From VRUE01 sp036266075 (GTDB lineage: Bacteria > Actinomycetota > Thermoleophilia > Solirubrobacterales > 70-9): 61,133 bases of DNA. Location: the NCBI GenBank assembly GCA_036266075.1, contig DATANV010000037.1:1-61133 (forward strand), written 5' to 3'. The position numbers were made by a program, and so were the translations under genes. The notes under the pieces were generated by a model. It worked only from the letters and a program-made list of their open reading frames with translations. It searched no databases and was not told the origin of the DNA. Shown here in pieces: positions 38,857-51,843 of this stretch (positions within the stretch are counted from its first letter, which is position 1; each line of letters opens with the position of its first letter).

Positions 38857-39717
38857 CTAAGGGGCGGTGGCGCTGATGATCCAGGTCGAGGCCGGAGCAA
38901 GGACTCCGTCGGGGGTCTCGAACTCAGCGAGCGCCTCGCGCAGGTCGGCGGCGATCTTCGGCTTGATCTCGTCGACCCGGTCGCCCCAAAGACGCAGAAC
39001 CTCCCCCGCCGGCCCGAGCGCCATGTTGAACTCGACAGCGTGATCGAGGTCGTTGCCGATCTTTAGCGGCAGGTCGCAACGCTGGAGCGAGATCCCCTCG
39101 AAGCCGGCAATCTGGAGCTGCTCGCTGACCGTGTCCGCATTCGCCATCGAGAAAGGGCCGGGGCCACAGGTCGGCTCATCGCTCTCCTCGGGGTGGTCGA
39201 GGTACTGCTCGACGACTTGCTCGGCCCGGTGCAGCCACTCGTTGTCGAGCTTGCGGCGCCAGACCACGGCGCAGAGCGTCGCCCCGGGGGCGAGCGCCTG
39301 GCGAATGTTGCGAAACGCGGCCACGGGGTTGGCGAAGAACATCAAGCCCATGCGCGAGAAGGCGTAGTCGAAGCCCTTCTCCAGCTCGGCGACCTGGAGG
39401 TCGGCGCAGGCGAAGCGCACGTTCTCGACGCCGTCGGCCTCACGCCGCGCCTGCTCGACAAACGGCTCGGAGACGTCGAGGCCCAGCGCTTCGCCCTCGG
39501 CCCCGACCAACGCTGCGAGCCGCTGCGTCGTATCGCCGAAGCCACAGCCGAGGTCGATCACGCGGTCTCCCGAGCGTGGCGGGTGGGCCGCCATCGCAGC
39601 CTCGCCGTGGGCCCCAAGGCCCTCCGCGACAAGCGGGCGGTACTGCACAAAGCGCTCGAACAGCGGCCCGCTCCAGGCCTCAGCCGCCTCTCTATTGGTC
39701 TCGGCAACCGTCTCCAT
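38857..39717 (-). CDS. SAM-dependent class I methyltransferase
   Basis: The 286 residues have a typical SAM-binding motif VIDLGCGFGDTTQRL near residue 55, motif II VRFACADLQ and motif III region AFRNIRQALAPGATLCAVVW. It resembles UbiE/Coq5-like methyltransferases of the Methyltransf_11 type; no substrate can be assigned. It lies between prfB and the SnoaL-like gene, breaking the conserved secA-prfB pair. An inverted repeat separates it from the SnoaL gene upstream, so it may have its own promoter. Confidence 0.85.
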   Translation of the reverse strand: METVAETNREAAEAWSGPLFERFVQYRPLVAEGLGAHGEAAMAAHPPRSGDRVIDLGCGFGDTTQRLAALVGAEGEALGLDVSEPFVEQARREADGVENVRFACADLQVAELEKGFDYAFSRMGLMFFANPVAAFRNIRQALAPGATLCAVVWRRKLDNEWLHRAEQVVEQYLDHPEESDEPTCGPGPFSMANADTVSEQLQIAGFEGISLQRCDLPLKIGNDLDHAVEFNMALGPAGEVLRLWGDRVDEIKPKIAADLREALAEFETPDGVLAPASTWIISATAP

Positions 39718-39743
39718 CGCGGCAATCGTACGCCCCCAGCCGT

Positions 39744-39788
39744 TGAGGTCGTAGTTCTTCCCGCATACCGGAAAGAACTACGACCTCA
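39744..39788. repeat. 16-bp perfect inverted repeat overlapping the SnoaL-like stop
   Basis: TGAGGTCGTAGTTCTT (39744-39759) is the exact reverse complement of 39773-39788 around a 13-base loop. The stop codon of the SnoaL-like gene (39778-39780) lies inside the right arm. It may be that gene's terminator. Confidence 0.75.
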
Positions 39789-40203
39789 TTTCGGGGTGGA
39801 GAAAGCCGCCAGCGCGCAGGGCGGCGGAGCGGTCGTCGAAGGGGCGCCAGCTGCGCACGCGGTGGTCGTGCAACTCGAAAAGCCAGGCCATCTCATCTTC
39901 GCCGGCCGCGGACCCGTCCTCGTCCCAATGCCAGACGCGCCGGATCAGCGCCACCGCGGAACCGCCGCCGGACTCGGTCCCGCCCTCGTAGAGCTCGTCC
40001 AGCTCAATCGTCTGCTGCACGCCGCCCGGCGCCCGGGTCGCCCACAATCGCGCTGCCTCGTGGCCCTTGCGCAACCCCTTCATCGAGTGCAGCTCGACCT
40101 CCGGATCGAGTACAGCTTCAAAGGCATCCAGATCCCGCTCGTTGAACGCTCGAATGAACTCTCGAATCGGGTCGTGGACCATGAGCGCCGGTTTAGAGCC
40201 CAT
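39778..40203 (-). CDS. SnoaL-like / NTF2-like domain protein
   Basis: A 141-residue single-domain protein. PIREFIRAFNERDLDAFEAVLDPEVELHS is the usual first helix and strand of the SnoaL/NTF2-like fold, and WLFELHDHRVRSWRPFDDRSAAL the last strands. Members act as small cyclases, isomerases or binding proteins. The start may be the second methionine (MVHDPIREF, 40182). It begins 6 bases after the secA stop and could be co-transcribed with it. Confidence 0.8.
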   Translation of the reverse strand: MGSKPALMVHDPIREFIRAFNERDLDAFEAVLDPEVELHSMKGLRKGHEAARLWATRAPGGVQQTIELDELYEGGTESGGGSAVALIRRVWHWDEDGSAAGEDEMAWLFELHDHRVRSWRPFDDRSAALRAGGFLHPEMRS

Positions 40204-40209
40204 CCCGCC

Positions 40210-43056
<2,847 letters not shown>

Positions 43057-43070
43057 TGCTCAAGGGTAGC

Positions 43071-43196
43071 GAGGCGATGGGGAGGGGCCAGGTGCCCCTC
43101 CGACGGAGGCTTTGGGAGCGGCTTCCTTCCGACTTACGGCTTCTGCCGGCCGTACGGTCTCCGGCGGAGGGGCACCTGGCCCCTCCCCATCGCCTC
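43071..43196. repeat. Palindromic element, family C copy 2, between hpf and secA
   Basis: Bases 43071-43102 are the exact reverse complement of 43165-43196 (32 bp). The inner 84 bases are the inverted copy of 34762-34845. The outer arm, starting GAGGCGATGGGGAGGGG, is unique to this place. It lies between genes read in the same direction, 14 bases upstream of the secA start. Confidence 0.88.
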
Positions 43197-43199
43197 CGT

Positions 43200-43553
43200 C
43201 TACGGCGTGGCTGGCCTGCCGCGCAGCTCGTTGACGAGCTTGCGGGTCCGGCTGCGCTTGCGGCGCAGCTCGCGGTGCTTCTTCACCTGGCGACGGATGT
43301 CCTCGGCGAGCTCGTGGATCGTGTGCGCCATCTCGGGGGACGCCTCCTTGGCGTGGAGCGTGACGCCCTTGAGCCGCAGCGTCGCCTCCGCCACCTGGCT
43401 GTCGGCGATCGCCGGGTTCCTCTCCTCCCAAACCGTTACGTCGAGCGACGCGTGCTCCGACACCTGCCTGCCGATCCGCTTGAAGCGTTTCATCACGTGC
43501 TCCCGCAGCTCGGCGTCAATCTCGACGTTGCGCCCCCGAACCTCGATCCGCAT
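43200..43553 (-). CDS. hpf: Ribosome hibernation promoting factor, short form
   Basis: A 117-residue protein starting at MRIEVRGRNVEIDAELREHV (43553); a longer frame to 43610 is open but lacks conservation. It has the double-stranded RNA-binding-like fold of YfiA/HPF (ASLDVTVWEERNP, VAEATLRLKGVTLHAKE, MAHTIHELAEDIRRQVKKHRE) that blocks the decoding centre of idle ribosomes. Most actinobacterial HPFs are long, with a C-terminal dimerisation domain. Here that domain is absent and a basic tail (RKRSRTRKLVNELRG) ends the protein. Confidence 0.88.
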   Translation of the reverse strand: MRIEVRGRNVEIDAELREHVMKRFKRIGRQVSEHASLDVTVWEERNPAIADSQVAEATLRLKGVTLHAKEASPEMAHTIHELAEDIRRQVKKHRELRRKRSRTRKLVNELRGRPATP

Positions 43554-43647
43554 GCTGGCCTCCTTCGGTGTCTGTGCCTTGATCGTACGCCTGGGATACC
43601 CACTCGACAAGAGGAATATCTACGGACGGGGCCCGGGCGACCTTTAC

Positions 43648-44271
43648 TCATAGACGCCTCGCAAAGGTGACGGCCGCGATGCGGAGCGCTCCCGATGCGC
43701 GCAGCGCACGCGCACATGCGGAGAGCGTGGCGCCGGTGGTCAGGACGTCGTCGACGAGGAGCACGCTGCGCGGGACGGCGCCGACCGTGCGCATCGTCGG
43801 CGGGTGGCCAACACGCTGGGCGCGGCGCTTGCCGCGCTGGTGGCCGAGACCACGGCGGGCGAGGCAGATCTGCAGCGGCATGCCGGCTTCTTCGGCAAGG
43901 GCCAGCGCCAGCTCCGCGGCCGGGTCGAATCCGCGCGCCCGGGTGCGCAGCGGCGAGGTCGGGACGGGAACGATCGTGCCGCTGAGGAGGTCGGCGGGGG
44001 CGAGCCAGCGGATGCGGTCGGCCATCACGGTCGCGACCGGCAGCAGACGGCGGAACTTGAGGGCGGTGACGAGGCTGCGGGCGACGTCCTCATGCGGAGC
44101 CGAGGACCAGGCCCGGTCGACGCCGGGGGGCGGGCCGTCGGCGAGCGGATCGGCGGCTGCGAGCCGGCGGGCGCAGCGGGTGCAGAGGGCTGCCTCCGGC
44201 CGGCAGCTGCGGCCGCACGAGGCACAGAGCGGAGGCGCGAGACCCGAGGCGACAGTCTGCAAGAGCTTCAT
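43648..44271 (-). CDS. comF: ComF-family phosphoribosyltransferase-like protein
   Basis: The 207 residues begin with a zinc-finger-like CASCGRSCRPEAALCTRCARR, then the PRT domain with TIVPVPTSPLRTRARGFDPAAELA and the PRPP loop VLLVDDVLTTGATL. ComFC is needed for DNA uptake in naturally competent bacteria, but the family is widespread in others and its reaction is unclear. The order comF-hpf-secA-prfB matches that known from Bacillus subtilis. Confidence 0.93.
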   Translation of the reverse strand: MKLLQTVASGLAPPLCASCGRSCRPEAALCTRCARRLAAADPLADGPPPGVDRAWSSAPHEDVARSLVTALKFRRLLPVATVMADRIRWLAPADLLSGTIVPVPTSPLRTRARGFDPAAELALALAEEAGMPLQICLARRGLGHQRGKRRAQRVGHPPTMRTVGAVPRSVLLVDDVLTTGATLSACARALRASGALRIAAVTFARRL

Positions 44272-44327
44272 CGCCCCAGCCTCGAGAATCGCGGCGCGCG
44301 CGTGGCGCGCAGAATGTCAGGAGTTCG

Positions 44328-45338
44328 TCAATTCTTTGCCGCGCGGGCGGCGATGCCCCCGATCAGGACCCCGCCGGCGGGTACTTCGGCAGCGTCGAGC
44401 AGGATCGAGTCGTGGAGGATCGCGCCGGCGCCGATCCGGCAGCCGTCGCCGACAAGCGCCGGCCCCTCGATACGCACTCCCTCCCCCAGCTCGACGTCGC
44501 TGCCGATCAGCGCTGGCGCACTCACCTCGACCCCGTCCAGCGGGCTGGCCGAACGTACCCCGTCGGCGACTTCAGGAGCTGCGGGCTCGACCGCGACCGC
44601 GCCGTGCAGCGCGTCGAGGTTCCCCTGGCGCAGCTCGTCGAGGTTGCCGATGTCGTTCCAGTAGGCCTCTATCTCGTGCGAGTAGAAGGGCACGTCGCCC
44701 CCGAGCAGAACCGGAAGCACGTCCATTGCCCAGTCGGCGAAGCCCTGCGGATCCTCGGGTCCTGCAGCCTTGCTGGTGCCGGGCGCCGGGAAGTAGTCGA
44801 AGATCTCGGCGCGGAACATGTAGATGCCGCAGTTCGCCAGGTCCGACAGCGCCTCGGCGGGGGCCGGCTTCTCCTGGAAGCCCTGGATGCGACCGTCCGC
44901 CCCGGTGATCGCGACGCCGAACTGACTGGTGTCGGCGACCCGCTTGGTGGCCAGCGTCGCGACGCCGTCGTGGGACTCGTGGAACTCGCGCATCGCCACC
45001 AGGTCGATGTCGGTGAGCGCATCGCCGGAGATCACCAGGAAGGACTCGCCGAGGAAGCCAGCCGCCTTGCGCACGCCGCCCGCGGTGCCAAACAGCCGCT
45101 CCTCGCGGCTGTAGGTGAGGTCGATGCCGAAGGCCGAGCCGTCGCCGAAATGACCTTCGATCAGCTCCGGAAACCAGTGCAGGTTGGCGATCGCCTCGCG
45201 GAAACCGTGGCGGGCGAGCAGGCGAGCGATGTGCTCCATCACCGGCCGGTTGAGCACCGGCACCATCGGCTTCGGCATGCCGTAGGTGATTGGCCGCAGC
45301 CGAGTGCCGAGCCCGGCCGCGAGGATCATCGCCCGCAT
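44328..45338 (-). CDS. Sugar-phosphate nucleotidyltransferase with left-handed beta-helix tail (first copy)
   Basis: A 336-residue protein starting MRAMILAAGLGTRLRP (45338). The GxGTRLxPxT signature continues with PKPMVPVLNRPVMEH, and the catalytic region has FLVISGDALTDID and AYWNDIGNLDEL. The last 80 residues are hexapeptide repeats (ALIGSDVELGEGVRIEGPALVG) of a left-handed beta helix. It resembles GDP-mannose or glucose-1-phosphate nucleotidyltransferases. A second gene of the same plan lies at 47803, with ahcY and PGI/PMI between them. GDP-mannose supply is a reasonable guess. Confidence 0.88.
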   Translation of the reverse strand: MRAMILAAGLGTRLRPITYGMPKPMVPVLNRPVMEHIARLLARHGFREAIANLHWFPELIEGHFGDGSAFGIDLTYSREERLFGTAGGVRKAAGFLGESFLVISGDALTDIDLVAMREFHESHDGVATLATKRVADTSQFGVAITGADGRIQGFQEKPAPAEALSDLANCGIYMFRAEIFDYFPAPGTSKAAGPEDPQGFADWAMDVLPVLLGGDVPFYSHEIEAYWNDIGNLDELRQGNLDALHGAVAVEPAAPEVADGVRSASPLDGVEVSAPALIGSDVELGEGVRIEGPALVGDGCRIGAGAILHDSILLDAAEVPAGGVLIGGIAARAAKN

Positions 45339-45355
45339 CGATTCAGGCGCCGTGA

Positions 45356-46774
<1,419 letters not shown>

Positions 46775-46822
46775 CGGTTCCTTTCGTTTCTTTCGGTTCC
46801 GGCGAAGGATACGTAGAAAGCG

Positions 46823-47800
46823 TCAGCCGGACAGGGAGGACTTGAGCCGGTCGATCGCCTCGATCGGCAGCGGCTCGACCCCGTGGATCGCGGCCAGCTC
46901 GAGTGAGACGAGGTCGCCCAGCATCACAGACCAGAGCAGGCGCTCGCTGGGGCTCTCGCCCGCCACCTCGATGCGCACGGCGGCGACGCCGTGGCGCTCG
47001 ACCTCGGACGCGGTCAGCTCGAAGCGCAGGCGCTCGCGCGGGTGCTGGTCGCGGTCCTCGAGCAGAACGGCTGCCAGGCCGGAGGCGCTCGGCGCGTCCC
47101 AGATGCAGATCTCGTTGTGGTTGGCCTCCGGCAGCGCGGAGCAGAAGGCCGGCTGCTTGGCGTTCTCGTTGATCTGCGTCTTCCAGCGGCGTGCCGCGGC
47201 CGCGGTCAGCCCCGCGCCGTAAACGACCGGGTTGGCGACGCCAAGCGCAGCGGCGACCTCGGCCGCCCGCCGGCGGAGGTCGTCCCGCTGGGCCTCGAGA
47301 AAGCCGGCAGCCGCCTCGACCTCGGCGACGAGCCGCGGCGCGGTCCCGCTCGCGGCGGCAACCTCGAGCGCACAGACGAACATGTAGGCGACGGCGGTGC
47401 GCGGCGCCGGCAGCAGGCCCGGCAGGCCGATCACCGGATCCCCCGCCGCCCGAGCAGAATCGACGAGCGTCCCACCGGTGCTGGCGACGATGCGGCGCGC
47501 GCCCAGCGCCTCGGCGGCGGCGAAGCAGGCAAGCGTCTCCTCGGTCTCGCCGGAATAGCTCGAGCAGAGCACCGTCCACCCCGCGGTGATCCAGCTCGGC
47601 AGCTCGTAGCCACGGACGGTGAGCAGCTGGTGTGAGAGCCGGGAGCCGAGTGCGGCGGCGGCCAGGTCCCCGCCGACCGCCGAGCCGCCCATCCCACAGA
47701 CGAGGACTCCGGCGGAATCGCTCGGTTTTAATCGCGCCGAGTCGACCCGCCAGAGGGCGTCGCGCAGGTGGTCGGGAATCGCGAGAACGTCGTCGAGCAT
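46823..47800 (-). CDS. Bifunctional phosphoglucose/phosphomannose isomerase
   Basis: The 325 residues contain a SIS-domain pair: VLVCGMGGSAVGGDLAAAAL near residue 32, the substrate-binding SSYSGETEETL near 79, and the second domain with PVVYGAGLTAAAARRWKTQINENAKQPAFCSALPEANHNEI, which carries the catalytic Glu and His. This archaeal-type enzyme interconverts fructose-6-phosphate with glucose-6- and mannose-6-phosphate. Together with the two nucleotidyltransferases it supplies activated sugars. The stop of the second nucleotidyltransferase lies 3 bases before its start. Confidence 0.92.
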   Translation of the reverse strand: MLDDVLAIPDHLRDALWRVDSARLKPSDSAGVLVCGMGGSAVGGDLAAAALGSRLSHQLLTVRGYELPSWITAGWTVLCSSYSGETEETLACFAAAEALGARRIVASTGGTLVDSARAAGDPVIGLPGLLPAPRTAVAYMFVCALEVAAASGTAPRLVAEVEAAAGFLEAQRDDLRRRAAEVAAALGVANPVVYGAGLTAAAARRWKTQINENAKQPAFCSALPEANHNEICIWDAPSASGLAAVLLEDRDQHPRERLRFELTASEVERHGVAAVRIEVAGESPSERLLWSVMLGDLVSLELAAIHGVEPLPIEAIDRLKSSLSG

Positions 47801-47802
47801 GG

Positions 47803-48786
47803 TCAGCTCAGGGGTCCTTCGCTCTCCCCTGCCATGACCCCTTCAACGACCGCCAGGGCCGCAACCTCCACCCCGGCCGAGAGGACCGAGCGGATGACCC
47901 GGGCGTTCACGCCGACGGCGCTGCCGGCGAGAAGGACCGACTCGCGGATCTCAGCCCCTGCCCCGACCCGGCAACCCGGTCCGACCACCGCCCGCGGTCC
48001 GACCGCCGCCGTCCTATCGACCTCCGCGCTCGCGTCGATCAACGCACCCGGCGCCGTCGGCGCGACCCGCGTCCGGACCCGGCCCTCGAGGATGTCCCAA
48101 CTCGCCTGCAGGTAGCGCTCGGGGGTGCCGATGTCCACCCAGTAGCCCTCCAGCAGCAGCCCGTGCAGGCCCTCGCCGACCAACCGCGGGAAGACCTCGC
48201 GCTCGATCGAGACGTTCTCGCCGGGAGGGATCAGGTCGAGCACCGAGCGCTCCAGCACGTACATCCCCGCATTGATCTCGCCCGGTGCCGCCTCGCCGGT
48301 CTTCTCGAGAAAGGCCAACACCTCCCCTTCGCCGCCGCTGTGAACCAACCCGAACGCCGAGGAGTCCTCGACCGGGTGCAGGGCGATCGTCGCCCGCGCC
48401 GCACGCTCGCCGTGGGCGTCAAGCAGGGCGCTGAGATCGAGATCGGTGAGGACGTCGCCGTTGAGCGCCAGGAAGCGATCCTCCAGCTCGTCGCCGAGCT
48501 GGTCGGCGGCGAAACGGATCGCCCCGGCGGTGCCGAGCGGCTCGGGCTCGACGACGTAGCGGATCCGCGCCCCAGCCCGCTCCTCCTCCCCGGCCAGCGC
48601 CTGGCGCAATGCGTCGGGCAGGAAACCGCAGGCAAGCACGACCTCATCGACCCCGTGCCCCGCCAACCACTCGATCATGTAGGCGAGAAAGGGGCGGTCG
48701 ACGAGGGTCAGTGCGGGCTTGGGGACAGTCTCGGTCAGCGGCCGTAGCCGCGTGCCTTCGCCACCCACCAGGACGATCGCCTGCAT
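47803..48786 (-). CDS. Sugar-phosphate nucleotidyltransferase with left-handed beta-helix tail (second copy)
   Basis: The 327 residues start MQAIVLVGGEGTRLRPLTETVPKPALTLVDRP. The catalytic segments FLALNGDVLTDLDLS and GYWVDIGTPERYL and a C-terminal beta helix (AVVGPGCRVGAGAEIRESVLL) are present. It most resembles mannose-1-phosphate guanylyltransferases (ManC/GMPP-like), which make GDP-mannose. It is the paralogue of the gene at 44328. Between it and the dehydrogenase gene upstream lies a family A palindrome, so the operon may restart here. Confidence 0.9.
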   Translation of the reverse strand: MQAIVLVGGEGTRLRPLTETVPKPALTLVDRPFLAYMIEWLAGHGVDEVVLACGFLPDALRQALAGEEERAGARIRYVVEPEPLGTAGAIRFAADQLGDELEDRFLALNGDVLTDLDLSALLDAHGERAARATIALHPVEDSSAFGLVHSGGEGEVLAFLEKTGEAAPGEINAGMYVLERSVLDLIPPGENVSIEREVFPRLVGEGLHGLLLEGYWVDIGTPERYLQASWDILEGRVRTRVAPTAPGALIDASAEVDRTAAVGPRAVVGPGCRVGAGAEIRESVLLAGSAVGVNARVIRSVLSAGVEVAALAVVEGVMAGESEGPLS

Positions 48787-48893
48787 CGTCCTAGTGCACC
48801 TGGCCGGCGCATATCGGCGTCCTCGGTCGCTCGTGTGCAGAGCACGCCACGCTCCCTGCGTCCTTGATCTGCTTGGCCACGCGCACTAGGACG
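48787..48893. repeat. Palindromic element, family A copy 3 (inverted)
   Basis: The arms 48787-48805 and 48875-48893 match at 17 of 19 positions. The centre is the family A sequence on the opposite strand (GTGCAGAGCACGCCACGCTC and so on). The dehydrogenase stop (48886-48888) lies in the right arm and the nucleotidyltransferase start adjoins the left arm. Confidence 0.8.
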
Positions 48894-50196
48894 GCCTGCC
48901 AGCCACTTCGTGGGAAACGCTTCTTCCTATCCCCTCATACTCGAACCCAGCCTTTCGAAGCGCCTTCGGGTCGAGGAAGTTGCGGCCGTCGACCAGCAGC
49001 GGCCGCGCCATCCTGCCGGCCGCCTCGGACCAGTCGAGCGCGGCGAACTCCGGCCACTCGGTGACCAGCACCGCCGCGTCGGCCCCGTCGAGCGCCTCCA
49101 GGGCCGAGCCGATCAGCTCGACGGAGTCCAGCAGCCCGCGCGCCGCCTCCGCGGCGACCGGGTCATAGGCGACGACCTCCGCCCCCTCGCCCTGCAGCCG
49201 CGCCGCTAGCACCAGGCTCGAGGCCTCGCGCATATCGTCGGTATCGGGCTTGAAGGCGAGGCCGAGCAGCGCAATCCGCTTGCCGACGAGGGTGTCGAGA
49301 TGGCTCTGGAGCTTCTTGACGACGCGCCGCTTCTGCAGCTCGTTCACCTCGATGACGGCGGTGAGCAATTGGAAGTGATAGCCGGTATTGCCGGCGAGCT
49401 GCTTCAGCGCTTTCAGATCCTTGGGAAAGCACGAACCGCCGTAGCCGATGCCGGCGCGCAGGAACGAGGGGCCGATGCGCCGGTCGAGGCCCATGCCGCG
49501 GGCGACTTCGGAGACGTCGGCGCCGACCTCCTCGCAGACGTTGGCGATCTCGTTGACGAAGGAGATCTTGGTCGCCAGGAAGGCGTTGGAGGCGAGCTTG
49601 ATCATCTCGGCGCTGGCCACGTCGGCGCGGACCAGCTCGCCGCCGAGCGGCTCGTAGAGCGCGGCCACGGCGTCGGCGGCTTCCTCGTCGCCGGGATCGG
49701 CGCCGATCACCACCCGGTCGGGGTGCATGAAGTCGGCGACCGCCGAGCCCTCCTTGAGGAACTCGGGACAGGAGACATAGGGGACGCCCGGCAGGTTGCG
49801 CCGGATCGTCGCGCCGGTCCCGGCCGGCACCGTGCTCTTCATCACCAGCACGTGATCGCCGTCGGCACGCAGCTCATCGACGACCGACCGCACCCGCGAG
49901 AGATCGGCGTCGCCGGAGCGCGTCGGCGGGGTGTCGACGCAAACGAACAGCAGCCGCGCCGAATCGAGCAGCTCCCCCATCTCGGTGGTGAAGGTCAGCC
50001 GCTCGGCGTTGCGCTTCACCAGCTCCGCCAGCCCGGGCTCGTGGATCGTCGTCTCGCCGCGCGAGAGCGCCTCGACCTTCTCGGGCACGATGTCGCGGGC
50101 GACGACCCGGTGGCCCAGCTCGGCGAAGCAGGCGGCGGTGACCAGCCCGACCCAGCCGACGCCGACGACTCCTATCGCATCCCTCTCCTGCGTCAT
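48886..50196 (-). CDS. UDP-glucose/GDP-mannose dehydrogenase family protein
   Basis: A 436-residue NAD-dependent enzyme that oxidises the C6 alcohol of a nucleotide sugar to the uronic acid. The Rossmann start is GVVGVGWVGLVTAACFAELGH, the catalytic Cys lies in GYGGSCFPKDLKAL, and SCPEFLKEGSAVADFMHPDRVVIG and GLAFKPDTDDMREAS are diagnostic. It is most like UDP-glucose 6-dehydrogenases (Ugd/TuaD), giving UDP-glucuronate for surface polymers. It overlaps the LCP gene by 4 bases. Confidence 0.93.
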   Translation of the reverse strand: MTQERDAIGVVGVGWVGLVTAACFAELGHRVVARDIVPEKVEALSRGETTIHEPGLAELVKRNAERLTFTTEMGELLDSARLLFVCVDTPPTRSGDADLSRVRSVVDELRADGDHVLVMKSTVPAGTGATIRRNLPGVPYVSCPEFLKEGSAVADFMHPDRVVIGADPGDEEAADAVAALYEPLGGELVRADVASAEMIKLASNAFLATKISFVNEIANVCEEVGADVSEVARGMGLDRRIGPSFLRAGIGYGGSCFPKDLKALKQLAGNTGYHFQLLTAVIEVNELQKRRVVKKLQSHLDTLVGKRIALLGLAFKPDTDDMREASSLVLAARLQGEGAEVVAYDPVAAEAARGLLDSVELIGSALEALDGADAAVLVTEWPEFAALDWSEAAGRMARPLLVDGRNFLDPKALRKAGFEYEGIGRSVSHEVAGRPS

Positions 50197-51833
50197 CGCT
50201 GCTGCGCCCTCCCCCGGTTGGTCGGCTTGCGGTTGGGGATTATCACGCGTGCCGCACGCGCCATCCCCACCATCTGGTCGTTGGTCAGAACCTGCAGGAG
50301 GCTGTTCGAGATCCAGTAGGAGTTCTCCCCCCTGTGCCAGGCGACCATTTTGACGCGGTCGCCGTCAACGTAGATGTCGTAGTCGCGGTCACGAATCGTC
50401 CGCGTCAAGCTCGGGTTGTCGAGGATCGGCGGGTCGGTCCAGCCGCGCACGCCCTGGATCCCGAAGTAGTGGATGCCGTCGGGCAGTTCGAGCGTCGCGA
50501 CCATCCGGTAGGCGGCGTGACGCTTGCCGTCGGTATCGCGGAAGTGGTACACGCGCGGATCCTGCACGTGGTAATAGGGGTTGCTTTCGACGTAGGCCGC
50601 GCCGGACGGCAGGCGAGCTGGGTAGAAGACCGGGAAGCCGTGGTTGACCTTGCGGGCGACCGCCTTGGCCTCGAGCTCGCCGGCTTCGGCGGCGGGCACC
50701 AGGCCGTCGCTGCCGGGCGGCTTGGTCGGCGCCAGGTGTGGCTTGGGCGGAGCCTCGCGCTTGCCCTTCTTCTTGTCCTTGCCGTTCTTCCCCTTCTTGC
50801 CCTTCGATTCGGAGCCCTCGCTTTCGAGCTTGCCGCGCGGACCGCCGCTGGCTTCGATCCCGAGGAACTTTTCGACCGCGCCATCGATCGCGCTCTGCGA
50901 CGCGTAGACAAAGCTCGGCCCCAGTTCGGCCGGGAAGTGAACCTCCTTGATCGCCGCGTTGCGCGAGGCGATGAACAGCTTCAGCACCTGCAGCATCGTC
51001 TCCGTGTCGCTGATGTCGGAGGTCGTGTATTCGGTGAAGATGTCGATCAGGTCGTTCTGGCCGAGCACCAGCTTGGAGACCGGCACCCGCTGGCGGGCGG
51101 CGCTGAGGAAATCCTGCTGGCGGGCGGCCCGGACCAGGTCGGTATCGGTGTGGCGGTAGCGCACGTACTGCAGCGCTTTTTTGCCGCAGAGCAGCTGGTA
51201 GCCGGGTTGGACGTTGATTTCGGCGTACTGTTCGGAGGGCGGTACGCCGACGTTGGAGTGGTAGTAGCGGCGGTCGACGTCGACGTAGACGCAGTCGATC
51301 GCGTCGACGGCGCGCACAAAGCCAAGGTAGTCGACGTTGACGACGTGGTTGATCGGCAGCCCGGTCAGCTGCTTGACGGTCTGCAGGACCAGCTTCGGCC
51401 CACCGTAGGCGTAGGCTTCGTTGAACTTGCCGGTGCCGTATTCGGGGATTTCGACCTTGAGGTCGCGCGGAATCGACATCAGCGCGATCGCGTTCTGGTC
51501 GGGGTCCAGGCGCAGCAGCATCGTCGTGTCGGAGCGCCCCGGGTCTTCCGGTTCGGAGGCCCGCTTGTCGGAGCCGACGATCAGGATGTTCTCCGGGTCG
51601 CCGCCGTGCGTCTGCGACAGGATTCGATCGACTTTGTTCTGCAGGACGTCGTTGTGTGAGAGCGCGTTGGCGATGCTGCCGATGTAGAGCAGGATGCTGG
51701 CCGAGGTCGCCGCGGCGGTGACGCTGACGATCACCAGAGAGGCGAGCGTGAAGCGCCACCAGTAGTGCTTGCGCTTCGGCGGTGGCTCGGGGTCGCCGCT
51801 GGGCGGCGGCTTTTGGAAGGGCTGCTCGATCAT
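50193..51833 (-). CDS. LytR-CpsA-Psr (LCP) family cell-wall polymer ligase
   Basis: A 546-residue membrane protein: a cytoplasmic Pro-rich N-terminus, one membrane helix (FTLASLVIVSVTAAATSASILLYI) and an extracellular LCP domain (about 80-280). The domain has ILIVGSDKR, GRSDTTMLLRLDP, MSIPRDLKVEIP and YVRYRHTDTDLVRAARQQDFL, with the Arg and Asp residues that bind the polyprenyl pyrophosphate. LCP enzymes attach glycopolymers to peptidoglycan. After the domain come a Lys-rich linker (about 350-375) and a C-terminal beta-rich domain of about 150 residues that I cannot name. Confidence 0.92.
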   Translation of the reverse strand: MIEQPFQKPPPSGDPEPPPKRKHYWWRFTLASLVIVSVTAAATSASILLYIGSIANALSHNDVLQNKVDRILSQTHGGDPENILIVGSDKRASEPEDPGRSDTTMLLRLDPDQNAIALMSIPRDLKVEIPEYGTGKFNEAYAYGGPKLVLQTVKQLTGLPINHVVNVDYLGFVRAVDAIDCVYVDVDRRYYHSNVGVPPSEQYAEINVQPGYQLLCGKKALQYVRYRHTDTDLVRAARQQDFLSAARQRVPVSKLVLGQNDLIDIFTEYTTSDISDTETMLQVLKLFIASRNAAIKEVHFPAELGPSFVYASQSAIDGAVEKFLGIEASGGPRGKLESEGSESKGKKGKNGKDKKKGKREAPPKPHLAPTKPPGSDGLVPAAEAGELEAKAVARKVNHGFPVFYPARLPSGAAYVESNPYYHVQDPRVYHFRDTDGKRHAAYRMVATLELPDGIHYFGIQGVRGWTDPPILDNPSLTRTIRDRDYDIYVDGDRVKMVAWHRGENSYWISNSLLQVLTNDQMVGMARAARVIIPNRKPTNRGRAQQR

Positions 51834-51843
51834 CTGCTCCGCC

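Noticed and set aside
46775..46822. Possible SAH riboswitch before ahcY
   Set aside because: The gap is only 48 bases, pyrimidine-rich on the plus strand, and shows no pseudoknot-like pairing.
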